From assembly GCF_018860805.1 (NCBI RefSeq), contig NZ_JAHKQR010000011.1, forward strand, positions 1,483,219-1,547,218: DNA of 64,000 nucleotides. The letters are read 5' to 3'. Under the pieces are notes generated by a model. The model searched no databases, was not told the DNA's origin, and saw only the letters and a list, made by a program, of their open reading frames with translations. Of the stretch, positions 45,269-57,415 are shown piece by piece. The position numbers and the translations under genes are program-made. The stretch is from Aestuariibacter sp. A3R04 (lineage in GTDB: Bacteria > Pseudomonadota > Gammaproteobacteria > Enterobacterales > Alteromonadaceae). The number at the start of each line of letters is the position of its first letter. Positions within the stretch are counted from its first letter, which is position 1.

Positions 45269-47785
45269 ATGTTTCATTTCTGCTCACCAAAATTGATCTG
45301 CTCCTTCAAACATATTGGTTGTATACCATGGCTGGCTTTATGTGTGCTTGCACTCAGCGGCCATGCACATAGCAACTCCATGGGTTTTACTTCGAATCAG
45401 GCAGAAACCTTGTTATATGACAGGTGTGAGGGTTGCCACAATGACTTCATTTTCGATGGTAACTGGTCTGTTGAAGATATCCACGTCAGTGATGTTGAAC
45501 AGGGCAAAAATCAAGCCCGTTGGGAATCGATCTTAAAATCAGTTGCGATGGGCGACATGCCACCGGCGAAAAAAAAGCCTCTGACTCAGGAGCAAAAAGT
45601 CGGCTTATTATCATGGCTGCGTCAAGGGCTAGACAATTACAGCGAACACCATCCTAATCCGGGGCGGGCTACGCTTCGAAGGCTCAATCGCCATGAGTAC
45701 GCTAGCTCTGTGCGCGATTTACTTGCCCTTGATGTCGACATTTCCCGCGCTCTCCCCGGCGATGATTCGGGCTACGGTTTTGACAACAATGCCGATGTAC
45801 TCAGCATGTCCACTACCCTGCTGGAACGCTACCTGTCTGTCGCAGGTAAAGTCAGTCGGCTAGCCACCGGCGTAGCAGGTGATTCGGTTGCAAAAGCGCG
45901 TTTTGTTATACCTAAAGACGGTTCGGTTAAAAACAGCGGTATTCCCGCTTTTGATTTGCGCATGCATGACGATCTGCCCATCGACTCCCGGGGCGGTGGT
46001 AGCTTCCAGTTTTACGCTCCGGTTACGGGGCAGTATGAAATCGCAGGGTTTATCAATGCCAACACCAATAATGAAGTAGACCGGTTAGACACTCACCGGT
46101 ATCACCATATCGTTACATTACCCGCAGGTAAACACACCGTGGGTCTGGCTTTTCGAAAACAGCTTGCTCTAACGGAACATGTACCTGCAGTACGGGAAGG
46201 TACCGACTTCGTTGTGCTACCCGAACGTCCCCCCACTAAACTGGATCTTGATTTTGTGATTGATAGCGCTCGGGTCCATTCAGTTCAGGTACCCTCATAT
46301 CACATGTCAGCCCGCTTTTCTCAAGCAGCTTTTTTACGAGATGTACTGGAAATTGAGGTTGTCGGGCCACTAAACCAGGAGAAAAATCAGGATACCGTTG
46401 TTTTTTTCACAGACTCAGAGACCCCGAGTACACGGAAAATATTTACTTGTATACCTGACACAGCGGCGATAATAGACCTCGACGAACACCAAACCGCATC
46501 TGAACAAACCTGTGCCAGAAAGATTGTATCGGCTCTCGCTACAGAGGCTTATCGACGGCCGTTAAATGAACAAGACATAACGCCGCTGCTCAAAGTTTTC
46601 CGACGTGCAAGGACGACCACAGCTTTTCGTGGCGCAATAGCACAGTCCATTCAGGCACTGTTGGTTTCTCCTGGTTTTCTATATCTCCAGGAACCTACTC
46701 CTAAAGCGGTTTCTGCAGGTGATATTTACAAGATTACTGATTCGGAATTTGCTGCTCGCCTAGCACTTTTTCTGTGGAGCAGCCTGCCAGACAAAGAACT
46801 TAAGGAACTTGCTGAGACAGGTCAACTCAGGCAGCCTGAAGTGCTTCACCAACAAATTCAGCGAATGCTGAAATCTGATAAAGCCCTGGCTCTCACGAAC
46901 AATTTTGCCGGCCAATGGCTGTTTTTGCGCAACCTGCCCTATCATTTTCCTGACGTATTTGCTTTTCCAAACTTTAACGTCCCTCTCAAACATTCGATTA
47001 AAAAAGAAACCGAGCTATTCTTTACCCGTATTTTAAAAGACAACCGACCCATCTTTGACTTTCTCAACGCCAACTATACCTATTTGAATGAGCCATTGGC
47101 CGAGCACTACGGCATCGACGGGGTAAAAGGCTATGCGTTTCGCAAAGTCACACTCGATAGTGCCGTGCCTCGCGGAGGCTTGCTTGGTCAGGCGAGTATT
47201 CTTACGCTAACGTCAAATCCAAACCATACGTCGCCGGTGAAAAGGGGGAAGTGGATCCTCGATAATCTGCTGGCTGCGAGCCCGCCGCCCCCGCCTCCCG
47301 ATGTTCCTGCGTTGGTCGCAGAACACGACGGTGTTGCTCTAACGGCAAGAGAACAACTGGCAAGGCACCGGGCAGATCCCGTTTGCGCTGCGTGTCATGT
47401 GCGCATGGATCCACTGGGATTAGCGCTAGAACAATACGATGCTGTGGGAGCATTTAGAACCCAATATGCCGACCACCCCATCGACGTTACCGCAAAAATG
47501 CCTGACGGCACAGAATTCGTGGGGCTGCGAGGGCTACATTCCGTATTGTGGGACCGGCGAGAGCGTTTTGTCCATGCGTTTGTAGAACGTATGCTCACCT
47601 ACGCGATTGGCAGGGGTCTGGAAGCGTATGACCAACCCGTTGTCAGAGCAATTACCGGTAAAGCTAGCGAAGATGCATACCGTATGCACAGTATCATTGA
47701 GGCCATCGTCAACAGCACCACGTTTAACTATAAAAAAGCTCACGAGGCAAAAGATGAAAAAACACACATCGCTCACGCGCACTAA
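45269..47785 (+). CDS. Planctomycete-type DUF1592 cytochrome c-like protein
   Basis: An exported 838-residue protein with a signal peptide (about 1-35). In order it shows a PSCyt1-like heme segment (CEGCH, Cys53-x-x-Cys56-His57), PSD3/DUF1587 (RRLNRHEYASSVRDLLALD), a beta-rich middle domain, and PSD5/DUF1595 (RKIVSALATEAYRRPLNEQD). Then come PSD4/DUF1592 (SEFAARLALFLWSSLPDKEL), PSCyt3/DUF1588 (NPNHTSPVKRGKWILDNLL) with a second CAACH heme motif (Cys706 to His710), and PSD2/DUF1585 (FVHAFVERMLTYAIGRGLE). Two c-type hemes are predicted. The function of the family is not established. The start at 45269 is preferred to 45230 for the better signal peptide. It overlaps the next gene by 32 nt. Confidence 0.88.
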   Translation: MFHFCSPKLICSFKHIGCIPWLALCVLALSGHAHSNSMGFTSNQAETLLYDRCEGCHNDFIFDGNWSVEDIHVSDVEQGKNQARWESILKSVAMGDMPPAKKKPLTQEQKVGLLSWLRQGLDNYSEHHPNPGRATLRRLNRHEYASSVRDLLALDVDISRALPGDDSGYGFDNNADVLSMSTTLLERYLSVAGKVSRLATGVAGDSVAKARFVIPKDGSVKNSGIPAFDLRMHDDLPIDSRGGGSFQFYAPVTGQYEIAGFINANTNNEVDRLDTHRYHHIVTLPAGKHTVGLAFRKQLALTEHVPAVREGTDFVVLPERPPTKLDLDFVIDSARVHSVQVPSYHMSARFSQAAFLRDVLEIEVVGPLNQEKNQDTVVFFTDSETPSTRKIFTCIPDTAAIIDLDEHQTASEQTCARKIVSALATEAYRRPLNEQDITPLLKVFRRARTTTAFRGAIAQSIQALLVSPGFLYLQEPTPKAVSAGDIYKITDSEFAARLALFLWSSLPDKELKELAETGQLRQPEVLHQQIQRMLKSDKALALTNNFAGQWLFLRNLPYHFPDVFAFPNFNVPLKHSIKKETELFFTRILKDNRPIFDFLNANYTYLNEPLAEHYGIDGVKGYAFRKVTLDSAVPRGGLLGQASILTLTSNPNHTSPVKRGKWILDNLLAASPPPPPPDVPALVAEHDGVALTAREQLARHRADPVCAACHVRMDPLGLALEQYDAVGAFRTQYADHPIDVTAKMPDGTEFVGLRGLHSVLWDRRERFVHAFVERMLTYAIGRGLEAYDQPVVRAITGKASEDAYRMHSIIEAIVNSTTFNYKKAHEAKDEKTHIAHAH

Positions 47786-49109
47786 CGCTGGATTGCCCCG
47801 TCGCACTTTTCTGCGGGGGCTAGGCACACTGGTTGCCCTCCCCGCCATGGAATCGCTACTCCCCAGAGCGATGGCGCATACGCTGGAAAAGCGACCTAAG
47901 CGCATGGTGGTTTTCTATTCGCCAAACGGCGTCAGAATGCAAAGTTACACGCCAGCCACCCACGGAAGCAACTATGCCCTAACCCCCGTGTTGAAACCGT
48001 TAGAAAAAGTGAAAGACAAATTTTCCGTCATTTCCGGGTTAGCACACTACCAGGCCAGCGCTTTTGGCGCTCCGCCTGCTGGACATGGCAGAAGTTGCCC
48101 CGCTTTTCTAACCGGCGTTCATGTAAAGGCCACCGAAGGCGCAGACATTCGATGTGGCATTTCAGCTGACCAGGTAGTGGCTAATTATTTTGCCAAAGAC
48201 ACACAGTTGAGCTCACTGGAACTCGGCATCGAACCTCCCAGCTTGTTGGGAAGCTGTGACATTAACTACAGTTGTACCTACACCAACACGATTTCGTGGA
48301 AAAGCCCTACTCAAGCGCTCCCGGCGATGGTATCGCCCCGCGATGTGTTCGAGCATCTTTTTGGAGAAGGCGATAAAATTGACGAGGCTACCAGACAGAA
48401 AAGGCTGGCACAAAAGAGCAGTATTCTCGATTTCATCAATGACGAAGCCAAACGCTTGAACAAGACGCTAGGTGTCACCGACCGCCATAAGATGGCCCAA
48501 TACCTCGAATCTGTGCGCGATGTAGAACGTCGGATTGCAAAGGCCAGAGAGGCTAGCATACAAATGAATCTCGAAGGCTTTACGGTTCCGGCGAATATGC
48601 CTTTGGAGTATGAAGAGCACGTTAAAATTATGCTCGATTTACAGATGCTTGCACTACAAACAGATATGACCCGAGTAAGCACTTTCATGCTAGGGCGGGA
48701 GCTCAGTAATCATGCTTATACGAACTTAGGGATCCCTGATGGTCATCATGCGCTTAGCCATCACGCCAACGACCCGGTAAAAATAGACAAACTTGTCCAA
48801 ATTAACGCCTACCATATGGGGTTATTTGCCGACTATTTACAGAAAATGGCCGCCATTCCCGACGGTGAGGCTCATTTGCTTGATAACACCTTTGTTGTGC
48901 GCGGCGCATGTATTGGTGAGTCGAATGATCACGATCATATGAACCTACCGGTTATGCTGGCGGGCGGAGGCGTAAAGGGAAACCGCCATATCGCCGCCAA
49001 GAAACACACACCGATGTGTAATTTACTGCTGTCAGTCATGCAACAGATGGGCGTCCCTGCCGAGCATTTTGGCGACAGTACAGGCCCTTTGACTGAGCTC
49101 TTTACCTGA
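47754..49109 (+). CDS. Tat-exported DUF1552 (HXXSHH motif) protein
   Basis: A 451-residue protein with a twin-arginine signal (PRRTFLRGLGTLVALPAM), so it is exported folded. The body carries VVFYSPNGVRMQSYTP near the start, SVISGLAHYQASAFG and the HALSHH motif (about residues 332-337) that names the family, plus LLDNTFVVRGACIGESNDHDHM later. DUF1552 is probably related to other Tat-exported phosphatase/sulfatase-like proteins paired with PSD cytochromes in Planctomycetes; no activity is proven. The start at 47754 gives the Tat signal and a 32-nt overlap with the DUF1592 gene, indicating coupled expression. Confidence 0.85.
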   Translation: MKKHTSLTRTNAGLPRRTFLRGLGTLVALPAMESLLPRAMAHTLEKRPKRMVVFYSPNGVRMQSYTPATHGSNYALTPVLKPLEKVKDKFSVISGLAHYQASAFGAPPAGHGRSCPAFLTGVHVKATEGADIRCGISADQVVANYFAKDTQLSSLELGIEPPSLLGSCDINYSCTYTNTISWKSPTQALPAMVSPRDVFEHLFGEGDKIDEATRQKRLAQKSSILDFINDEAKRLNKTLGVTDRHKMAQYLESVRDVERRIAKAREASIQMNLEGFTVPANMPLEYEEHVKIMLDLQMLALQTDMTRVSTFMLGRELSNHAYTNLGIPDGHHALSHHANDPVKIDKLVQINAYHMGLFADYLQKMAAIPDGEAHLLDNTFVVRGACIGESNDHDHMNLPVMLAGGGVKGNRHIAAKKHTPMCNLLLSVMQQMGVPAEHFGDSTGPLTELFT

Positions 49110-49119
49110 AGAAACCCCA

Positions 49120-50256
49120 ATGACAAAACGATTCTCTACACCCTTGTGTGCTCTCTGTAAGCCGTCAACACGGCCGCCATCACAAGTAACCCAAAAGCTG
49201 CTGTTGGGTTTATCCCTATTTATCTTAATTGCTTGTCAAAGTGAACCGGTAACGACCCATAAATCAAGCAGTGCAGCACAACAGAAACGCATGCTCGAAG
49301 CCAAAAGTGCGATCCTTGCTCTGGACGAGGCAAGACTTGAAATATTGCTCCCTCAAATCGATGTCAATGCTCCCCTTGCGGATCACTCCAGTCTTTTGGC
49401 ATGGGCCGTTGAAACGCAAAATGAAAGGATGGTTAATGACTTGCTCAACGAAGGGGCAAATGCAAATGGCGTAGAGGGAAATCGCTTCTCTCCGATTATC
49501 CTGGCCTGTCGTTATGGCAACGCTTCCATTATTTCAGCGCTGCTCAACAGCGGTGCTAAACCGTTAAACGCCATTGAGGACGGCACCAGTGCGTTTCACC
49601 TCTGCGCAAGCACAGCGACGGCCGACATTTTGTCTGACATGATCAGTCGGGGGGCAAATGTACATATTGGAAACAATCGCGGGCAAACGCCACTTATGTT
49701 TGCGGCAAATGCTGGAAAGACAGATGTAATGTCTTATCTTATCGACCATGGCGCTGATATCAACCAACAAACAGAGGAAGGTTTTAGTGCACTCTTTTTT
49801 GCAGTGAAGAGTCACAATTTAAACGCTATCCGCACGCTTATCTCCCGCGGCGCCAATCTTCATACGCAGACAAAAGACGGCACCACAGTGGCCCAACTTG
49901 CGGTATACAGCAAAAACTATCTGTTTTTAACGTGGTTGACGTCGCAAATGGACGTACTGATGTCACCAGCATTTATAACCGCGACGCTCAATGCCTATGA
50001 TCGGAACGGGCATCAGCTATTGCACGCTGCGGTAATAGCCAATCGCACTGAGTTAGTTGCCGCTTTGCTGGCACGAGGGGCAAACCCAGCGGCAACGAGC
50101 GCGCCGTCGCGCCTAAAGTGGCGGTACGAGCCTAACTTCAAAACTGAAGATTATATACCGCCACAGCTAACCCCTATAGACATTGCGGTAGAACGGAAGC
50201 TAGACGTTATTTCCACGCTGTTAACCGAAGCATTGGAATCGCGACCCCACAGTTGA
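49120..50256 (+). CDS. Ankyrin-repeat lipoprotein
   Basis: A 378-residue protein with a hydrophobic signal ending in a lipobox-like LIAC (Cys about 39), then about seven ankyrin repeats. Examples are SLLAWAVETQNERMVNDLL, FHLCASTATADILSDMISRG, TPLMFAANAGKTDVMSYLID and QLLHAAVIANRTELVAALLA. It lies 10 nt after the DUF1552 gene and is likely in the same operon. Ankyrin repeats bind proteins, so it may dock or chaperone the two exported partners at the membrane; this is inference. In the ORF the region before the signal is unusually long and basic. Confidence 0.85.
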   Translation: MTKRFSTPLCALCKPSTRPPSQVTQKLLLGLSLFILIACQSEPVTTHKSSSAAQQKRMLEAKSAILALDEARLEILLPQIDVNAPLADHSSLLAWAVETQNERMVNDLLNEGANANGVEGNRFSPIILACRYGNASIISALLNSGAKPLNAIEDGTSAFHLCASTATADILSDMISRGANVHIGNNRGQTPLMFAANAGKTDVMSYLIDHGADINQQTEEGFSALFFAVKSHNLNAIRTLISRGANLHTQTKDGTTVAQLAVYSKNYLFLTWLTSQMDVLMSPAFITATLNAYDRNGHQLLHAAVIANRTELVAALLARGANPAATSAPSRLKWRYEPNFKTEDYIPPQLTPIDIAVERKLDVISTLLTEALESRPHS

Positions 50257-50258
50257 AT

Positions 50259-50570
50259 TTAGATATAGATATCCAGGTGTTTGCCTCCTTTGCCTTTGGG
50301 TTCTAAGCCGCTTTTGTCCGCTGTTTTTTCGGACCCGGGCTCGGCCGGATTGCCTTTCTCTTGCTTATCCTGCTTTTCGCCTGCGTGCTGTTCGTGGGCT
50401 TCGCGCTCTTGCTGTCGTGCAACACGCCGTTCGTCGTCGTGCTCAAAGCGCTCTTCTTCGCCCAGGCCCTTCGTATTTGTGCCTTTGCTTACTTTCTTTA
50501 CCCGTTCGTCCGCATTCACCGGTACCTTGCCGTCGCGGGGCAATATGGGAAAAAGTAAATCATTAGTCAT
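50259..50570 (-). CDS. Highly charged small hypothetical protein
   Basis: A 103-residue hydrophilic protein with GGAG 7 nt before its ATG. The N-terminus MTNDLLFPILPRDGKVPVN looks conserved-like; the middle is a Glu/Arg/Lys/Gln-rich tract with no predicted globular domain; the end is GKHLDIYI. It converges with the ankyrin gene 2 nt away. A plus-strand frame over the same bases (50281-50655) is a compositional shadow. I do not know a function. Confidence 0.65.
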   Translation of the reverse strand: MTNDLLFPILPRDGKVPVNADERVKKVSKGTNTKGLGEEERFEHDDERRVARQQEREAHEQHAGEKQDKQEKGNPAEPGSEKTADKSGLEPKGKGGKHLDIYI

Positions 50571-50761
50571 GGCACAACTCCACGGGCAATTAATGTTACA
50601 AAAGTTTCACATTAGCCCTTTTTATCGGCTAAAAACACAAAATTATTACTTATGACCAAAGGATCGATACAATAATTCCCTAAAAATGCGTTTTGAGGGT
50701 TGATTTAGGTCACTCAATTAGCTACTGTTTGCGGCGTCAAAAAGTTTGGAAATTGTATTAC

Positions 50762-50806
50762 ATGTATTCTAGCGCTGCTAACCATCACCACCATCATATA
50801 GCATAA
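50762..50806 (+). CDS. hisL: his operon leader peptide
   Basis: A 14-codon frame encoding MYSSAANHHHHHIA with five consecutive His codons. Ribosome stalling at these codons during histidine starvation is the established control of his attenuation. GGA lies 11 nt upstream of the ATG. The E. coli leader has seven His codons, so this version is shorter but of the same design. Confidence 0.9.
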   Translation: MYSSAANHHHHHIA

Positions 50807-50821
50807 CCTTTCAGGTTCGTG

Positions 50822-50846
50822 CTGGAAGGGTATTGTTTCCTTCCAG
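50822..50846 (+). promoter_or_regulatory. his attenuator pause hairpin (segments 1:2)
   Basis: CTGGAAGG pairs with CCTTCCAG. Its downstream arm CCTTCC can alternatively pair with GGAAGG at 50876-50881, giving the antiterminator that would block the terminator hairpin. Confidence 0.75.
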
Positions 50847-50870
50847 TGGCGCAGATAAGACAATTCTCGA

Positions 50871-50899
50871 CCCCCGGAAGGACACTTCCGGGGGTTTTT
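50871..50899 (+). terminator. his attenuator terminator (segments 3:4)
   Basis: CCCCCGGAAG and CTTCCGGGGG form a 10-bp stem with a 4-nt loop, followed by TTTTTCGTTTT, 44 nt before hisG. Confidence 0.9.
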
Positions 50900-50942
50900 C
50901 GTTTTAGCAGCTTAAATCAGGTTCACAAAGAGGAAATTTCAC

Positions 50943-51845
50943 ATGGGTGACACTAAACGTCTGAGAATAGCAGTTCAGAAGTCAGGCCGACTCAGCGACG
51001 ATAGCATTGCACTATTGAAGGCTATTGGTATCAAGCTATACATTCGGGATCGACTGCTTATCGCCCATTCAACCAATGAACCCATTGATTTACTGCGTGT
51101 GCGAGATGACGACATTCCGGGATTAGTGATGGATGGCATTGTCGATTTAGGTTTTATCGGTGAAAACGAGTTGGAAGAGAAAATGCTCGAACGTCAGGCT
51201 GCCAATAAAGCGTCTGATTTTGAAGTGCTGCGTCGATTAGATTACGGCGGTTGCCGATTGTCGATAGCCGTACCACAGGAAATAGATTATCAGGGAATTG
51301 CTTCTTTAGAGGGTAAAAAAGTTGCCACCACCTATCCTTACCTGCTAGAGCGCTACTTTAAAGAAAATAATGTTAACGCCAGAGCGGTCATGCTAACCGG
51401 TTCTGTCGAAGTCGCCCCTCGCGCTGGCGTTGCCGACGCAATTTGTGACCTGGTATCTACCGGAGCCACGTTAGAAGCAAATGGCCTGGTTGAAGAAGAA
51501 GTCATTTTCCGTTCAAAAGCCGTACTAATCCAACGTGCAGACGACGCGCTGTCTGATGAGAAACAGGCCTTGGTTAGCCGTTTAGTTCCACGTATTGATG
51601 GCGTCATTCAGGCTAAAGAAAGCAAGTACATTATGTTGCATGCACCCAAAGCTTATTTAGAGCAAGTAAAAAGCCTGCTCCCTGGTGCCGAAAATCCGAC
51701 TGTCCTGCCCTTAGCCGGCACCGATGATGCTGTAGCCGTTCACGTTGTTAGCCCGGAAGATCTGTTCTGGGAAACCATGGAAAAACTCAAGGCACTGGGC
51801 TGCCGCTCTATTCTTGTCATGCCAATTGAAAAAATGATGGGCTAA
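50943..51845 (+). CDS. hisG: ATP phosphoribosyltransferase, long form
   Basis: First, feedback-controlled step of histidine synthesis, joining ATP and PRPP. At 300 residues it is the long HisG type with a C-terminal ACT-like regulatory domain and so does not need HisZ. Markers are [52 protein letters not shown] (phosphate-binding) and the final [13 protein letters not shown]. It leads the operon just after the attenuator. Confidence 0.96.
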   Translation: MGDTKRLRIAVQKSGRLSDDSIALLKAIGIKLYIRDRLLIAHSTNEPIDLLRVRDDDIPGLVMDGIVDLGFIGENELEEKMLERQAANKASDFEVLRRLDYGGCRLSIAVPQEIDYQGIASLEGKKVATTYPYLLERYFKENNVNARAVMLTGSVEVAPRAGVADAICDLVSTGATLEANGLVEEEVIFRSKAVLIQRADDALSDEKQALVSRLVPRIDGVIQAKESKYIMLHAPKAYLEQVKSLLPGAENPTVLPLAGTDDAVAVHVVSPEDLFWETMEKLKALGCRSILVMPIEKMMG

Positions 51846-51850
51846 TAAAC

Positions 51851-53155
51851 ATGATTACCTGGTCTTCACTTTCTGAATCCGAAAAAAAGGCAGCGCTCGC
51901 CCGGCCGGTGATGAAAAACTCAGATTCTCTTCGCACCACTGTGGCAAAGATACTGAGTGCCATTCGCGATCGCGGCGATGAAGCCGTGCTATCGTACACT
52001 CGTCAGTTCGATTGTACTTCGCTGCAACAACTTCCCCTGCCAGTTGAGAAACGAAACGCACTTGCCGAGCAGGTCACCGACAAAGTGAAAAATGCGATTA
52101 CAGTTGCCTTCCAAAACGTAAAGCAATTTCACGAAGCGCAGAAACCGCAAGATATTCGCCTTACCACAACCCCGGGCGTGGTATGTGAACAACGCTTTAC
52201 AGCCCTTGATGCCGTGGGACTATACATACCTGGAGGCAGTGCTCCACTGCCGTCTACCGTTTTAATGCTCGGTGTGCCGGCCCTTGTAGCCGGTTGCGAA
52301 CGCAAAGTGCTCTGTACGCCCCCCAACCAAGCAGGCGAAATTGCACCGGAAATTGCTTTTGCTGCCGCCTGTTGCGGTATTGAAGAGATTTACCTCTGCG
52401 GTGGTGCCCAGGCCATCGCGGCCATGGCATTTGGTACGGAAACCATTGCCAAGGTAGATAAGATTTTTGGTCCTGGGAACAGCTTTGTCACCGAAGCCAA
52501 ACAACAAGTAAGTCAACGAGCCGATGGCGCTGCCATTGATATGCCTGCAGGCCCCTCTGAGGTACTGGTACTAGCTGATGGCAACGCCAATGCGGCATTT
52601 GTCGCTTCTGATTTGTTATCTCAGGCTGAGCATGGCCCAGATTCACAAGCTATCTTAGTAACCGACAGCGAACAACTTGTTGTGGAAACCATGCAGGCTG
52701 TTGAAACCCAACTGGCAGGATTGTCACGAAACTCCATTGCCGGAAAAGCGATGGAAAACGCACGCTACATTATCACCAGCAACATGAATGAAGCCGTTGG
52801 CGTAAGTAACCTTTATGCACCAGAACACCTGATTGTACAGACAGATACCCCTCGGGACCTCTTACCGCTGATAAAGTACGCCGGTTCAATATTTGTGGGT
52901 CAATGGTCACCGGAATCTGCTGGCGACTATGCTTCTGGTACCAATCACGTATTGCCTACGTATGGCTACGCGCGAAATTACTCAAGCCTTGGATTGTTAG
53001 ATTTTATGCGTCGCTATACTGTGCAAGAACTCAGCAAAGATGGTATGCGAAATTTAGGTCCTGCGATTATGACACTGGCAGCGGCCGAAGGCCTTGACGC
53101 CCACGAACAAGCCGTGGCACTCAGAATGGCAGCACTATCAGGAGATGCATCATGA
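51851..53155 (+). CDS. hisD: Histidinol dehydrogenase
   Basis: Zinc enzyme oxidising L-histidinol to histidine in two NAD-dependent steps. The 434 residues show YIPGGSAPLPSTVLML, GGAQAIAAMAFGT, DMPAGPSEVLVLADG, and LLSQAEHGPDSQAILV with catalytic Gln/His zinc ligands. It starts 5 nt after hisG; the stop overlaps the hisC start (ATGA). Confidence 0.96.
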   Translation: MITWSSLSESEKKAALARPVMKNSDSLRTTVAKILSAIRDRGDEAVLSYTRQFDCTSLQQLPLPVEKRNALAEQVTDKVKNAITVAFQNVKQFHEAQKPQDIRLTTTPGVVCEQRFTALDAVGLYIPGGSAPLPSTVLMLGVPALVAGCERKVLCTPPNQAGEIAPEIAFAAACCGIEEIYLCGGAQAIAAMAFGTETIAKVDKIFGPGNSFVTEAKQQVSQRADGAAIDMPAGPSEVLVLADGNANAAFVASDLLSQAEHGPDSQAILVTDSEQLVVETMQAVETQLAGLSRNSIAGKAMENARYIITSNMNEAVGVSNLYAPEHLIVQTDTPRDLLPLIKYAGSIFVGQWSPESAGDYASGTNHVLPTYGYARNYSSLGLLDFMRRYTVQELSKDGMRNLGPAIMTLAAAEGLDAHEQAVALRMAALSGDAS

Positions 53156-54234
53156 GTGCTTTAGTTGATGGTTTGATCAATGACAATCTCATTCCCTTAA
53201 AGCCTTACGAGTCTGCCAGACGTTTATATGCTGGCGGCCAGGATTGGTTAAATGCTAATGAATCGCCTTTTGCCAACCCATATGATGTAGACGCCAGTAA
53301 TTTTAATCGCTACCCCTCATGTCAGCCTGAAGCTGTAGTCAGTAACTATGCGAAATACGCCGGCGTAGCAGACAAGCAATTAATCGTTACCCGTGGCGCA
53401 GATGAAGGCATTGAATTACTGATCCGCACATTTTGCACACCGGGGAAAGACAACATTCTGATATGTCCGCCAACCTACGGCATGTATGCCATCAGTGCGG
53501 AAACCTGTGATATTGGCATTAAGAAGGTGCCTTTAAACGCTGACTTCAGCCTGGATGTGGATGCAATATGCAGCACGGATGATGTCAACCTGGTGTTCAT
53601 CTGTGCCCCCAACAACCCCACTGGTACATCCGTTAATGAAGCAGATTTGACTCGTGTGCTAAATCACTTTACCAACTCAGCGTTGGTAGTGGTAGATGAA
53701 GCTTACATCGAGTTTGATGCCAGTAGCACCTGGGCAGGTAAACTTGATGAATTTTCCAATTTGGTGATACTGCGTACTTTGTCAAAAGCCTTTGCCCTGG
53801 CGGGGTTACGCTGTGGCTTTGCTCTGGCCAATGAAGATGTCATTGGTGCGATGATGAAAGTTATTGCGCCCTACCCCATTCCCGAACCAGTGGCGCAAAT
53901 TGCCGCTAATGCCCTGAGCAAAGAAAATATTGTCCGTCTACACGCGCAAGTTGATATCCTCAATACTGAGAAACAGCGCTTGCGTGACGCCTTAGCTGCT
54001 ATAGAGGGGTTCACACTGGTTGGCGATACAAAAGCCAACTTCGTACTGTTTCACTATGAAGCAAGTTCGGCATTAATGGCATATCTGGTTAGTCAGGGCA
54101 TGTTAATTCGCGATCAGTCCAAGCAAATGAACCTCAATCACTGTTTGCGCGCGACAGTAGGAAGCCCGGAGCAAAATGACCGCCTCATGGCACTAATAAA
54201 CACTTTTATGTCTGAAACAGGAGCCTCAATGTGA
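53152..54234 (+). CDS. hisC: Histidinol-phosphate aminotransferase
   Basis: PLP enzyme converting imidazole acetol-phosphate and glutamate to histidinol phosphate. The 360-residue fold type I aminotransferase has [12 protein letters not shown] at the N-terminus, [21 protein letters not shown] with the PLP-binding Asp, and [15 protein letters not shown] with the Schiff-base Lys. It is coupled to hisD and hisB by 4-nt overlaps. Confidence 0.96.
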   Translation: MSALVDGLINDNLIPLKPYESARRLYAGGQDWLNANESPFANPYDVDASNFNRYPSCQPEAVVSNYAKYAGVADKQLIVTRGADEGIELLIRTFCTPGKDNILICPPTYGMYAISAETCDIGIKKVPLNADFSLDVDAICSTDDVNLVFICAPNNPTGTSVNEADLTRVLNHFTNSALVVVDEAYIEFDASSTWAGKLDEFSNLVILRTLSKAFALAGLRCGFALANEDVIGAMMKVIAPYPIPEPVAQIAANALSKENIVRLHAQVDILNTEKQRLRDALAAIEGFTLVGDTKANFVLFHYEASSALMAYLVSQGMLIRDQSKQMNLNHCLRATVGSPEQNDRLMALINTFMSETGASM

Positions 54235-55300
54235 GTCAACAAGCGATATTATTTATTGACCGGGACGGCACCCTGGTAGAAGAACCCGCCATTGATAAAC
54301 AACTCGATAGCCTGGAAAAACTGGTTTTCGAACCCAACGTAATTCCGGTACTTCTCAAACTCAAGGCAGCGGGCTTTTCTCTGGTGATGGTGTCCAATCA
54401 GGATGGTTTGGGAACTGACAGTTTTCCTCAGGACGACTTTGATAAACCCCATAACGCCATGATGTCAGTGTTTGAAAGCCAAGGGGTAACCTTTGATGAT
54501 GTACTGATTTGCCCTCACTTCGACGAAGACAACTGTACCTGTCGCAAACCGAAACTTGGCTTAGTGCAGGAATATCTGCAGCAAGGTCGAGTGGATTTCA
54601 CCCGCTCTTATGTTATCGGCGATCGCATGACAGACATGCAGTTAGCGGAGAACATGGGCATTAAAGGCATTCAATACAGTCGAACAGGAACTAACTGGGA
54701 CGCCATTGAAAAATTGTTATTGGCGTCGTCCCGCATTGCGGAAATCGTGCGTAAAACCTCTGAAACGGATATCCGCGTCAAAGTGGATTTAGATTCCTCG
54801 GCGAAATCCAGTATCCACACTGGCATGGGCTTTTTCGACCACATGCTGGACCAAATCGCTACCCATGGTGGGTTTGAAATGCAGGTATCGGTAGATGGCG
54901 ATTTGCACATCGACGATCACCACAGTGTTGAGGACACCGCGTTAGCACTAGGTGATGCGCTTAAAAAAGCCTTGGGGAATAAACGTGGAATTGGTCGCTT
55001 TGGCTTTGCCTTGCCCATGGATGAATGTCGTGCAGAATGTATCATGGACATCTCTAACCGCCCTTACCTGAAAATGGATGCGGTATTCAGCCGCGACCAG
55101 GTGGGTGAAATGGCCACAGAAATGGTGCCTCACTTTTTCTACTCTTTGGCACAAAGTATGGGGCTCTCTCTGCATTTATCTACCACAGAGGGCAACGCCC
55201 ACCATCAGGTAGAAAGTTTATTTAAAGTATTCGGGCGTGCGTTGCGACAAGCCATCACACGACAAGGCGATGCTCTACCAAGTAGTAAAGGGGCGCTGTA

Positions 55301-55301
<1 letters not shown>
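54231..55301 (+). CDS. hisB: Bifunctional histidinol-phosphatase / imidazoleglycerol-phosphate dehydratase
   Basis: Catalyses steps 6 and 8 of histidine synthesis. The N-terminal HAD phosphatase (about 1-165) has [12 protein letters not shown] (Asp10, Asp12) and a zinc loop [15 protein letters not shown]. The C-terminal dehydratase (about 168-356) has [16 protein letters not shown] and [17 protein letters not shown] metal-binding His/Glu. The fused form is typical of gammaproteobacteria. It starts at a GTG overlapping the hisC stop. Confidence 0.96.
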
Positions 55302-57407
<2,106 letters not shown>

Positions 57408-57415
57408 AGTAAATT

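Larger units (their letters stand above)
50571..50942 (+). other. his operon leader region
   Basis: The 370 bases before hisG hold a plausible promoter with TTGATT near 50700 (weak -10 TACTGT at 50723), the hisL leader peptide, two competing hairpins and an attenuator terminator. The 5' 130 bases also serve as upstream region of the divergent charged-protein gene and show nothing else I recognise. Confidence 0.7.

Noticed and set aside
50281..50655. 124-codon plus-strand Ser/Cys-rich frame
   Set aside because: The minus-strand frame has a good ribosome site and a sensible charged protein; the plus frame is the compositional mirror.
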